Below, one piece after another: positions 8,405-16,745 of a DNA stretch of 49,840 nucleotides; the stretch's first letter is position 1; the number at the start of each line of letters is the position of its first letter. Origin of the DNA: Bacteroidales bacterium (GTDB taxonomy: Bacteria > Bacteroidota > Bacteroidia > Bacteroidales > Paludibacteraceae); assembly GCA_022777485.1 (NCBI GenBank), contig JALFGC010000040.1, positions 1-49,840 on the forward strand, given 5' to 3'. A program made the position numbers and the translations under genes. A model generated the notes under the pieces. That model saw only the letters and a program-made list of their open reading frames with translations. It ran no database searches and had not been told where the DNA came from.

Positions 8405-8957
8405 TCACGCGGCGGTATTTGTGGTAGGCGTAAGCGGTAGCGATGAGGAGTAGCGGTAGCAGGGGTTCTCCTACGGGGAGTGCCGGCTTGTCTATGATAC
8501 CTCCCGGTGTACCGGGCATGCGTTGTGGCCCGGGACGGGTTGCCTCGGAGGGTGAATAGACCGTGCCGTCCGCCAAGAGCATGGGGGCAGCCGAGAGTTT
8601 GGAAAAGCCGACAGTACCCATGGTCGGGGTGAGCATGTTGTCCGAGCGGGGTACCGCAGTGCTCACTGCCATAGCGGCGAAGACCTCCGCCATGCGGCGG
8701 TTGTCGGATAGTCTGCTACCTGTCTGCATGAGTTGTCGGGAGTAAGTATCTTGCTCGTCGTGGTACCCCGATAAAGCGGGATGCAAGCAACCGTAGGGCA
8801 TCGGCGCTATGGAGGTGAAAGGCAGATAGGTATCCTCCGTCGAAGGCTCGACCCCCGATAAAGCGGGATCCAAGCATCGGAAAGAGAACATATCTGCCTG
8901 CGCCGCACTGCCCGGCATCAACAGGAGTATGAGTATGAGGATGAGGATGTGTTTCAC
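8394..8957 (-). CDS. Exported small protein with C-terminal membrane anchor, function unknown
   Basis: I do not recognise a family. The 187 residues start with a signal peptide (MKHILILILILLLMPGSAAQA) whose Ile-Leu run is encoded by four hexamers at 8925-8948. The end, LPVGEPLLPLLLIATAYAY followed by HKYRRVKNS, is a single hydrophobic segment with a basic tail. This arrangement resembles sorting or anchor tails (short motif, helix, Arg/Lys), here with PVGEP as the motif. The middle has two copies of CL(D/H)PALSG followed by (E)DTY, and both copies are translated palindromic repeats (see 8764-8869). The gene starts 40 bp after the giant surface-protein gene and is probably co-transcribed with it, so it may act at the cell envelope with that protein. 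Its stop codon lies in a heptad array. Confidence 0.65.
   Translation of the reverse strand: MKHILILILILLLMPGSAAQADMFSFRCLDPALSGVEPSTEDTYLPFTSIAPMPYGCLHPALSGYHDEQDTYSRQLMQTGSRLSDNRRMAEVFAAMAVSTAVPRSDNMLTPTMGTVGFSKLSAAPMLLADGTVYSPSEATRPGPQRMPGTPGGIIDKPALPVGEPLLPLLLIATAYAYHKYRRVKNS
8764..8869. repeat. Two in-frame palindromic repeats inside a gene
   Basis: CCCCGATAAAGCGGGATGCAAGCA (8766-8789) and a near-identical copy at 8853-8876 each contain CCCG-ATAAAG-CGGG. On the minus strand both read CL(D/H)PALSG. Similar elements with the adjoining GCTTGCATCCCG occur in the gap at 34727-34750. Confidence 0.65.
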
Positions 8958-9003
8958 AGTGGGTAGTGGTTAGTGGTTAGTGGTTAGTGGGTAGTGGTTA
9001 GTG
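8958..9003. repeat. Heptad tandem array (AGTGGTT)n
   Basis: At least six units of AGTGGTT/AGTGGGT lie exactly between two minus-strand genes. On the minus strand the unit is CCACTAA, and CAC-TAA of the first unit forms the last codon and stop of the giant gene. Confidence 0.75.
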
Positions 9004-12000
9004 CACCACTTTGCAGGTGCGTTGTTCATGGTTAGTCTTGGCTTCTATCAGGTACACTCCCTTCGTTTCGGGAAGCGGAATGTCCCATAGCGGTGCGTGG
9101 GATGTGTATTGTCCGCAGAGTCGTCCTGCGGTGTCGTAGAGCATGACGCAGAGTCGTTCTCCCGTGGTGTTGGTGAGCACAGCCCTGTCGCGGTCGGTTG
9201 TCAGGTTGAGGATACCCGTAGCGGGTCCGGACGGGTTCTCGGGCGCTGTGGCGGTCAGCAGGAAGCGGTGCTCCACCTCTGTGGAAAGGGTGGTGAAGGT
9301 GTAGGTCGCTTCGTTGGTGACGGGTGTGTAGCGGTCGGTCTCGCTATCGTAGAGATAGAGCGTCTCGGTGCCGTCGTATTGGAAGCGTAGGGTGTAGGTG
9401 TCGTCCTCTCCGCGCAGGATGCCGAGGCGCGTGCCATCGAAGTGGGGCTGTGTGGAGACAGCGAACCGGCGGAGGTCATGCTCCACGAAGAGTTGCACCG
9501 CGCTCGCGTCGCCGAACAACTTCGTGCCGTCCCAGCCGTTGTCGAAATCGTAGGTGCAGTCGGCATTGCGATAGAGGTGCACCACATCGGCAAAGCGTCT
9601 GCCGCTGATATGGATATGCAAGCGCTCGGTAATGCCCTCACCGTCGTAGTCTCCGTAGTCCGCGATTGCTCGGCGACCTGCCACGCGCATGGGCTGGCGG
9701 TTCACACCCCCCACGGGGCGCACAAGGTCTTTGTAGCGCAGCGTCAGCGTGGGGTTCGCGCCCGTGGCATTCACTTGGAAGGTCTGCATGGCGGGTATGA
9801 CCTGCAAGGCGGCTGCTTGCTCGCCTACCGTCTCCACGGGCACCTCCACATACTGCCCGCCTTTCACCGTACCGTTGCCATCTTCGTCCAGTCCGGTATT
9901 GAACATGAAGATGGTCGCCTCGCAGTTTACGAAGTCTTCTTTCTTGAAGCCCGCGATGTTGATAGGTGCAGTCCACGAGTTGCCAATCAAGTTATACTGC
10001 CCCATCTCCTTATCGGATGTGTAGTAGAGTGTGATGGTGGTGTCTTTGGCTTGGGCAAGGGTGCCTTGTATCCAATAGGTGGTGCCTGCGGTACGCTGTG
10101 TGAACGAATAGCCCGTGAAGGGTTGCATGGTGTCGCCGTTGCGTAGGAGTCTTTTCCATCCGTGCTCTTCGTTGTCCCATAGATAGACCCATGCTCCGGC
10201 GAGGTGTTTCTCCACCGCCCCCATGTCTATGACGGGCGTGGTCATCCACTGCCACTGGCAGTTAGCGGGGGCTCCGTATGCCTTGGAGTAGTACTGCACG
10301 GAGGCTTTGACCCATTTGCGCGTGTCTGCATGGATGAGTGTGCCCGCGCCGTCTGCGTCAGCATGAATCCGTATATTGTCCGGCGAGGTGAGCGGCAGGA
10401 TATTCGTATTGTTCTTCGTGTCGCACATGCCCAAGTAGTTGGTTACATTGAGCGAAGCGTCTGCGTTGATGGTCAGGTGTACATTTGCGCCTATCTTGAC
10501 CACGCCGGCGGCTTGGTCCATCTTGTCCACGATACAGTCGGCATGGATATGCACATTCTGCGCCTTGGTCGGCACTAAGCCTGATGTCCAGTTGGCGGGG
10601 TTGCTCCACAGGTGGTCGCCGCTCTTGTGGGTGCCTACGGTGCGTCCGCCTACACCCGCCTTGGTGCCGTTGTCGAAGGTGATGGAGCAGTCGTCCACAT
10701 TGGCGGCATCGGTATCAAGCAGGTAGTCCATCATGCTGAGCACGGAGTTGCAGCCGTTCGGCGTCATCCTGCACATCGCATGCGCGTTGACCGAGAGCAC
10801 CATCAGACGGGCGGAGAGGTTCTTCTGTCGTTCGCAGCAAGCCACAAGGATGGTGTCGCCGCTCGGGATGGTGCCGATATTGACGAAGCCCGCCATGTCG
10901 CGTGCCAAGAATCCCTGCAAGCCTTTCCCTTTGTCGTAGCCGCCCTCCGAGAGTATCTGTATTTTCTTCGCGTTGGCGCCTTCCTCGTTGGACTGTGCTG
11001 CCTCTTCCTCGCTCGCCACCACACGGTTGAACACTCTGTGTGCGTAGCAGAGCAGGTCAATGGTCGTCTGTGTGCTGCTCGGCACTTCCGGGAGGGCGAC
11101 AAAGCCTTTGTCCGCCCACTGGCCCATGCCCGCCTTGGCGATATGGGCTTTCAGCGACAGGAAGGGCTTAACGTCCACCAGTTGGGCAAGGTCGTTGAGA
11201 TAGGTAGCAGAGGACAGACCGCCCTCGCTCTTGTCGGTCTTGGGGAAGTCGGTCAGCACGATGAGGTCGAAGGGCTCGTAGTTGTACTTGTTGAAGGGCG
11301 CATAGCCGTTGACGGGCGTGACGACATACTGTTTGCAGGTGTCGATAGCGTACCACAGCGGGTCGGCGTCGGTCTCGCTCCATGTATTCTTGCCCGTGAG
11401 GCGCATGAGGTCGTTGTGGTTGTAGCCCGTGAGGAAGTGCCCGCCTAACTTCACGGTGCTGCCGCTGCCGCCGGAGACGATGTATGCCACGGCGCGCGTG
11501 TCCTCAGCCGTTACGGTAAGGATTATGCTGTCAGCCGCCTCCTCGGAGTAGTTGCCGCAGGCGTCCACAGGGCGCACGGAGATGACCACTTTGTCGCCCG
11601 GTACAAGGAATCCGCTGCCGGCATTACGCGAAGCCAGCGTCTGCAAGTCGAGCAAGACCATGTGCTCGTTCTCGGGGTCGGAAATCACCCAGCCTGTCAC
11701 ATTCGTCAGGTAGCGGTCGGCTGTCTGCCCATCACCTTTTATCAGGCGGGCATAGGGATACCAACGCCGCCCGTCCTCCGTATGCGTTCCTTGGCTGACC
11801 ACATTGAAGAGGTGGCGATAGCGGTTGTCGGACGCTTCGGTGTAGCCGCAGCCATAGCGGTAGTATTGGAACGGTGTGAGGCGCGTTACCACAGGCTGTG
11901 CGCTCTCGTCGGTAACGGTGACGGTGGAAGTCCATTGGGCATAGCCATTGGCGGTAACGAGTGCGTTGTAGGTGCCTGCCGTGGTTACCGTCAGCGTGGC

Positions 12001-15000
12001 AGCCGTGGCGCCGCTGACAGGCGTGCCGTTCTTGTACCATTGGTAAGTCGGGGTATTGGTAGCGCCTGCGGTGTTGATAGTCAGCACGACAGACTGTTCG
12101 CATTCCACGGAGGTATTGCCCGAGATGGAGGCGGAGAAAGCGGTGCTGCCGTTCGGCTTTCGGATAGTGAGGGTGTAGGACACCGCCTCTTCGCAGTAGG
12201 TCGTCGCGTTCACTTTGCCGCCCTCGGTATATGCCGTAATCTTGGTCACGCCCACGGCAACAGGCGTAACATCTCCCGTCTCGCTGTCCACTGTCGCCAC
12301 TTTCGGGTTGGAAGAGGTGTAGGACACAGGCAGAGAAGTGGTATTTGTGAGCATAGGCAAGTCGCTGAGGTCGCCTTCGGTATAGTCCTTCGCAATGGAT
12401 GTTTGGCTGAACGACAAGCCCGCAGGCGTGCAGAGCGGCGCTACCTCCACGCAGCAACTCGTGATGTAGCGAGTGCCTGAGGCTTCACCATAACGCGTTT
12501 CACCAATCTTGATATTGCGGACAATGGTCGCGCGGGTGATAGTGTCATTGGTGTTCACTTGCTTGAACTCCTTCGCGGTTTTGCCGATAGAAATAGTTTC
12601 AGGCGTTTCATTGCCCCAATAGAAAGCAAAGGCTTGGCCGTCTTCGGAACCGGATATCGTGAACGTAACACACTTGATGTAGTAGCCATCCGACGCCTCG
12701 ATGAGTAGAGGAGAACCTGTGCCTCTTAGATTGTATCGATTATCATACCACATATCGCACTTTTTATTACTGTCGTAGGCGGTTACAGTAAAGAAGCCGT
12801 AGTCTGCGTCTCCGTTTTCCAAGCACGCCTCATAGACCAAGGCTTTGACGGTTACGGTCGCCACTGAGGAGGAGACCGTGCCTCCGCACTCGCCTGCGCC
12901 TACACAATAATAATAGTACTTCGTCCCCGCCTCGTCGCTCAGGGGAATGCTGACGCTCAGTTGGTCATTCGTCTCGCCTATGAGGGGTACCGAATCCGTC
13001 TTTTCCAAGTCAGTACATTGGTACCACTGGTAGCGGATGGCGCCGCTCATCTTCACCGAGAGCACACCCGTCTGCCCCTGCACGATGGAATAAGCCGCAG
13101 CAAGGTCGGTGGTTATTTTCGCCGTCGCCAGCACCGTCACCGCAGCGGGGGTGGAGGGATAGGGTTTAGCGTCCACGGTGGCGACCACGGTGTAGGAGCC
13201 GCTCTCGGTAACCTGTATCGTCGTCTTGCCTGCATGCTTCGTTAGTTCCGCGCCGTCCTTGAACCACGCGATGGTAGCGCCGCCGGTGATATGGCTTGCC
13301 GTGAGGGTGGCGCCGCCGTCTATCTCGCAGGCGCCGTTGTTGCGTACCGTCAGGATGGGGACGTTCTTAGCCACCGCCACAAGGGTGTATGTCAGCACGT
13401 TAGAGGGTTCTTTTGATTGGTTGCAGCCTTTTATGTTCGTGTTGGTAGCATAGCAACGGAATTGGTACTCGCCCGCCTCGTTACTCTCGGAGGGCGACCA
13501 TATGTGAACACCCGTAACGGTGGGGAGGTCTTGCCAAGTATCGCCTCCGTCGGTGGAGTATTCCCACAGGTTGGTGTTGCTGCTGGAGGTCATCTTCACC
13601 ACATCGCCTTGCGCCACATCGCCCTGCGCTATGTCAGCGGTGAGCGTCGGTTTGGCGGGGGCGGTCAGCAGACGGAGTTGCGCACTTGTCTTCGCGTGGG
13701 CAGAGGTCTTGCCACTCGCAGACACAGTGGCTTGCACGTTGTAGGTGCCGCCCTTGGTAGCACTGTAGTTAGAAGTGAAGGTAGTAGTGCCTCCCTTGGT
13801 GCTGCCATCGGCGCGCCTGTAGGTTTCTTGATGCAAGGTGTCGGTGAGGTTAGATTGGCTCACCCACGAGACGAGGCACTGTTCGTCCTCTCCCATGCCC
13901 TCCACCGTGATGGTAGCAGTCCAGCCTGTCCAGCCGCTGAAGTATCCACCATCAGCGCAATAGGTCGTGCGCGTGCCATCGTTGAAGCCCTCGGTGATAG
14001 CCACCGCAGGGGTAGGACAACTCTCCCCTGCCTCTACATCTATCAGCAGCACACCGTATATCTCGCCTTTTGTTTTGATATCTACATCTCCGGTGAACGA
14101 GCCCGAGACCTCTTGCGCAATAAAACCGCTACTAAACTTTTTCGCTTCCCCTGCGATGGTGAGCGTACGGCTGTTGGTACTACCGCCGTAAAAGGCTATC
14201 TTGGTAGCGGTGAGGTTGCCGAGTTGCAAGGTGTAGGTTCCATTGAATTTCAATGCCTGCACCGTAGTAGTTGCTGTCTTCCTATCGCTCCAGTCTTGCT
14301 CGGTGCCCAAGTGGTCTAAATGGGTCTCATCATAGTAGTAATTCTTTAGGTCTTCTGGTAGAGGGCTCACCGAGATGTCGTCGGAGACGGAGTAAGTCGT
14401 CCCGTCGTACTTGATAACCCCCACCTGCGCCCCTGTCAGATTGGCGGCTAACGCCCCCGCAGAGACCCCCGCATTGGCTATCAGGTATCGGGTAGTCGCT
14501 TTGAGCGTGGGTTCCCACACAGCCGTGAAGGTTATGTCGGCAGAAGGAGTGAATGAGTAGGAGGCACCTGCTGCGTATGATGTACCTTCATACTTCCAGC
14601 CTTGAAACCGATAGCCCTTCTTCGTGGGAGCAGCGGGGAGGGTGATGGTCTGCTTGCCTGCGTTTATGGCATAGTATTCACCATCTGCCACCTCGCTACC
14701 GCCTTGCTCATCGTAAGCCACATGGTAGTGGGGGATGAAATGCACAAACCAGTTTTTGTCCGTGCTATTGTCATATATCTCGAACTTTCCCTTAGTGCCG
14801 GCAGCCAATGCACTGATTTCTCCACTGATATTTCCATTGGAGATAACAGCACCTATCTCTCTGATATTCATCTCACTACTTCGTGCAGAGGAAGATACAT
14901 AATCTGTGGAGGCTTCGTAGCCGACCCAGTACTGCCCGTTGTTCTCAGCAGTTTTATTCAATGTTACCAACTCTGTTTGCCAGCAGTTTCCGCTAAAGTA

Positions 15001-15885
15001 GGTAAACGGCAAATAGGTCCAGTTAGTGCCATCCCCTTGCCAACTCATACCATACCCCGCGGGGGTGAACTTTATCCACAGATTGCTGCCGGATGCTTTG
15101 TTGTCGTCCCAGATATGCAGCGTACCTTTAGCCCCGTCTGCTCGCCCAACGGTCATATCATTGTTGGTAGTTAGGCATAAGTCTTTTATCAAATTGTCTG
15201 CCTTAGAAAAATCTGCCCATATTGCTTCATTTTTGGTGTTATCCCAAGTACCCACCCAATACTGTGCGCCATTGTTATCATCATCGCTTTTAGGAATGGT
15301 AAAGTCCTCAATTACATACTCGTGTGCATTGGAAGTAGGCGCAAAAGGATAGTATTGATTAGATTCTGCATGATTGTACAGACTCAAACCATAGGTATAT
15401 TGAATTTCTTCTGCATAGGTAACGACGAGACGCAAAGCAAGCCCATAGTCAGCAGTAATAGTAACCTTACTATCTTTACTTATTGATAGGGAAGAGACGT
15501 CAATTGTAGTAGAAGATAATGAAGTAGATTTGCGATTATTCCATGTTATTTGACTCGTCAGTGCTTCTGCACCTTTGGAAATTTTAACACTTTGAGACCT
15601 ATCATTATTATTATCTACTACACCCTCAAAAGTGATAGAGGTGATAACTACATTGGTCGTGTTGGTGAATGTATAAGCCTTATCTTTTTCGAACATACAA
15701 AGTTTCCAATCAGCAACCAAAGAATTACTGCTGTAAGTGTATTGGGAAAGTTCAGTGTTTTGAAAAATGGCAGTCTTGACATTATCACTATTAACAACAC
15801 TCACTGCCGCCCGGGCGGAGGCAGAGGAAAGAGCAAAGCATACGATAGCAGATAAAAACAATAAGCGAGACAGTGTGTTTCTCAT
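8998..15885 (-). CDS. Giant T9SS-exported surface protein with Ig-like and InlB-type repeats
   Basis: The start is taken at 15885 (MRNTLSRLLFLSAIVCFALS, a clear signal peptide); an upstream in-frame ATG at 16017 would bury the signal and is rejected. The product has 2295 residues. After a region of beta-rich modules it has an InlB/Flg_new repeat (YDEQGGSEVADGEYY through ITFTAVWEP), then several Ig-like modules (YQWYKNGTPVSGATAATLTV and YQWYQCTDLEKTDSV types), a Big2-like stretch, a region resembling haemagglutinin-type beta-helix strands, and a C-terminal type A T9SS sorting domain (VMLYDTAGRLCGQY, GVYLIEAKT, KVVH end). Such proteins are exported through the outer membrane by T9SS and anchored or released at the surface, often as adhesins; no enzyme domain was recognised. 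The stop codon comes from a heptad array. Confidence 0.85.
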   Translation of the reverse strand: MRNTLSRLLFLSAIVCFALSSASARAAVSVVNSDNVKTAIFQNTELSQYTYSSNSLVADWKLCMFEKDKAYTFTNTTNVVITSITFEGVVDNNNDRSQSVKISKGAEALTSQITWNNRKSTSLSSTTIDVSSLSISKDSKVTITADYGLALRLVVTYAEEIQYTYGLSLYNHAESNQYYPFAPTSNAHEYVIEDFTIPKSDDDNNGAQYWVGTWDNTKNEAIWADFSKADNLIKDLCLTTNNDMTVGRADGAKGTLHIWDDNKASGSNLWIKFTPAGYGMSWQGDGTNWTYLPFTYFSGNCWQTELVTLNKTAENNGQYWVGYEASTDYVSSSARSSEMNIREIGAVISNGNISGEISALAAGTKGKFEIYDNSTDKNWFVHFIPHYHVAYDEQGGSEVADGEYYAINAGKQTITLPAAPTKKGYRFQGWKYEGTSYAAGASYSFTPSADITFTAVWEPTLKATTRYLIANAGVSAGALAANLTGAQVGVIKYDGTTYSVSDDISVSPLPEDLKNYYYDETHLDHLGTEQDWSDRKTATTTVQALKFNGTYTLQLGNLTATKIAFYGGSTNSRTLTIAGEAKKFSSGFIAQEVSGSFTGDVDIKTKGEIYGVLLIDVEAGESCPTPAVAITEGFNDGTRTTYCADGGYFSGWTGWTATITVEGMGEDEQCLVSWVSQSNLTDTLHQETYRRADGSTKGGTTTFTSNYSATKGGTYNVQATVSASGKTSAHAKTSAQLRLLTAPAKPTLTADIAQGDVAQGDVVKMTSSSNTNLWEYSTDGGDTWQDLPTVTGVHIWSPSESNEAGEYQFRCYATNTNIKGCNQSKEPSNVLTYTLVAVAKNVPILTVRNNGACEIDGGATLTASHITGGATIAWFKDGAELTKHAGKTTIQVTESGSYTVVATVDAKPYPSTPAAVTVLATAKITTDLAAAYSIVQGQTGVLSVKMSGAIRYQWYQCTDLEKTDSVPLIGETNDQLSVSIPLSDEAGTKYYYYCVGAGECGGTVSSSVATVTVKALVYEACLENGDADYGFFTVTAYDSNKKCDMWYDNRYNLRGTGSPLLIEASDGYYIKCVTFTISGSEDGQAFAFYWGNETPETISIGKTAKEFKQVNTNDTITRATIVRNIKIGETRYGEASGTRYITSCCVEVAPLCTPAGLSFSQTSIAKDYTEGDLSDLPMLTNTTSLPVSYTSSNPKVATVDSETGDVTPVAVGVTKITAYTEGGKVNATTYCEEAVSYTLTIRKPNGSTAFSASISGNTSVECEQSVVLTINTAGATNTPTYQWYKNGTPVSGATAATLTVTTAGTYNALVTANGYAQWTSTVTVTDESAQPVVTRLTPFQYYRYGCGYTEASDNRYRHLFNVVSQGTHTEDGRRWYPYARLIKGDGQTADRYLTNVTGWVISDPENEHMVLLDLQTLASRNAGSGFLVPGDKVVISVRPVDACGNYSEEAADSIILTVTAEDTRAVAYIVSGGSGSTVKLGGHFLTGYNHNDLMRLTGKNTWSETDADPLWYAIDTCKQYVVTPVNGYAPFNKYNYEPFDLIVLTDFPKTDKSEGGLSSATYLNDLAQLVDVKPFLSLKAHIAKAGMGQWADKGFVALPEVPSSTQTTIDLLCYAHRVFNRVVASEEEAAQSNEEGANAKKIQILSEGGYDKGKGLQGFLARDMAGFVNIGTIPSGDTILVACCERQKNLSARLMVLSVNAHAMCRMTPNGCNSVLSMMDYLLDTDAANVDDCSITFDNGTKAGVGGRTVGTHKSGDHLWSNPANWTSGLVPTKAQNVHIHADCIVDKMDQAAGVVKIGANVHLTINADASLNVTNYLGMCDTKNNTNILPLTSPDNIRIHADADGAGTLIHADTRKWVKASVQYYSKAYGAPANCQWQWMTTPVIDMGAVEKHLAGAWVYLWDNEEHGWKRLLRNGDTMQPFTGYSFTQRTAGTTYWIQGTLAQAKDTTITLYYTSDKEMGQYNLIGNSWTAPINIAGFKKEDFVNCEATIFMFNTGLDEDGNGTVKGGQYVEVPVETVGEQAAALQVIPAMQTFQVNATGANPTLTLRYKDLVRPVGGVNRQPMRVAGRRAIADYGDYDGEGITERLHIHISGRRFADVVHLYRNADCTYDFDNGWDGTKLFGDASAVQLFVEHDLRRFAVSTQPHFDGTRLGILRGEDDTYTLRFQYDGTETLYLYDSETDRYTPVTNEATYTFTTLSTEVEHRFLLTATAPENPSGPATGILNLTTDRDRAVLTNTTGERLCVMLYDTAGRLCGQYTSHAPLWDIPLPETKGVYLIEAKTNHEQRTCKVVH

Positions 15886-16160
15886 GGCAGTAGGTATTAT
15901 AGCGTGGACACCTATCGCTGCTTCCGCTCGCCTTTCCGACTCCACAGGAGAGATGACACCTGCCGTGCACAACAACAACCGTCTCCGAGGCTCCATACCA
16001 CCCTCTCTATCCCTCACCGAGACCGAGGTTCGCCCCTATGCATACCGCACAGATGCATCACAAACGGTTGATTACCGGCAGTTTATCACCCTCCCCCACA
16101 AGAATCCGAAGAAAAAGACAAGGCAGGGTTGGCGTCTATTTGCGCGTGTTTTTTATTAAT
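15886..16160 (-). other. Long 5' leader of the giant surface-protein gene
   Basis: About 275 bases separate the -7 box (16168-16175) from the chosen start. The leader is GC-richer than the promoter region and contains the short hairpin CTCCTGTGGAG. I did not recognise a known riboswitch. A 44-codon in-frame extension runs through its last half without an N-terminal signal. Confidence 0.4.
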
Positions 16161-16167
16161 TATCGCG

Positions 16168-16175
16168 CAAAGGTA
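16168..16175 (-). promoter_or_regulatory. Promoter -7 element of the giant surface-protein gene
   Basis: On the minus strand the sequence is TACCTTTG followed by CGCG. A TTTTTG lies 24 bp upstream instead of the usual 20, so the -33 match is poor. Confidence 0.6.
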
Positions 16176-16261
16176 CTGATTTACTTTGAAAAATATGTGC
16201 AAAAATTGACGAAAGGTGTACACAGGCCAACAAAACAGCATCATCGGCTCCGTCAACAGCC

Positions 16262-16294
16262 GTTAATGGTTCGTTAATGGTTCGTTAATGATAC
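16262..16294. repeat. 11-bp tandem array (GTTAATGGTTC)
   Basis: Three units, GTTAATGGTTC, GTTAATGGTTC, GTTAATGATAC, lie upstream of the giant-gene promoter. Confidence 0.75.
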
Positions 16295-16330
16295 ACAGCC
16301 AACGGGTACATGGGCATCCCCCCTGTACGA

Positions 16331-16429
16331 GAGTCGGTATAGTCTCGATATAGTCACGGTAGAGTCACGGTAGAGTCTCGTGCAGGAACCGAGCAGAAAC
16401 CGAGCAGAAACCGAGCAGGAACCGAGAGA
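16331..16429. repeat. 11-bp tandem array, nine units
   Basis: Nine units fit 99 bp without a gap: GAGTCGGTATA, GTCTCGATATA, GTCACGGTAGA twice, GTCTCGTGCAG, GAACCGAGCAG, AAACCGAGCAG twice, GAACCGAGAGA. The unit drifts gradually along the array, but the period never changes. Confidence 0.85.
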
Positions 16430-16433
16430 GACT

Positions 16434-16489
16434 GCTGGTGGTTAGTGGGTAGTGGGTAGTGGTTAGTGGGCAGTGGTTAGTGGTTAGTA
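16434..16489. repeat. Heptad tandem array (TTAGTGG)n
   Basis: About eight units of TTAGTGG/GTAGTGG follow the 11-bp array directly. A degenerate related stretch occurs at 16694-16727 beside the pepD stop. Confidence 0.7.
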
Positions 16490-16496
16490 GGGAGGA

Positions 16497-16605
16497 TCCG
16501 GCTCTGTGGTGCGGCTCCCGATAAATTCCCGACTTGTCGGGATAAACAGGGATTACACCTCCGACCGCACCTCCTTTACCCCCTCTAAGAGGGAGGCGGG
16601 TGAGT
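16497..16605. repeat. Mosaic of nested small palindromic repeats
   Basis: GGTGCGG ... CCGCACCTCC encloses CCCGAC-TT-GTCGGG (16528-16541). It is followed by a CCTTTACCCCCTCTAAGAGGGAGGCGGG element that also occurs in the long inverted repeat at 32141-32353. Confidence 0.55.
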
Positions 16606-16641
16606 GACAAAGCATACCAAAACGTTTTTCTTATACGCAAA

Positions 16642-16674
16642 GAGACTGCCCAACTTGACTTGTTAGACAGCCTC
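16642..16674 (-). terminator. Intrinsic terminator after pepD
   Basis: On the minus strand, GAGGCTGTCTAAC and GTTGGGCAGTCTC pair and are followed by TTTGCG. Shape and sequence resemble the glyS terminator. The U-tract is weak. Confidence 0.65.
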
Positions 16675-16745
16675 ATTTACGGAGAATCGAAAAGTGGTTA
16701 GTGATAGTGATTAGTGATTAGTGAATCTCACAGAGCAGCGTCGCG

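Noticed and set aside
15767..16159. 130-codon plus-strand frame over the start of the giant gene
   Set aside because: It is antisense to the signal peptide and leader and covers the opposite-strand promoter region.
15886..16160. Known riboswitch upstream of the giant surface protein
   Set aside because: No TPP, cobalamin, SAM or other familiar aptamer motif could be recognised by eye.
16331..16429. CRISPR array
   Set aside because: The 11-bp units are adjacent without spacers, and no cas gene is present.
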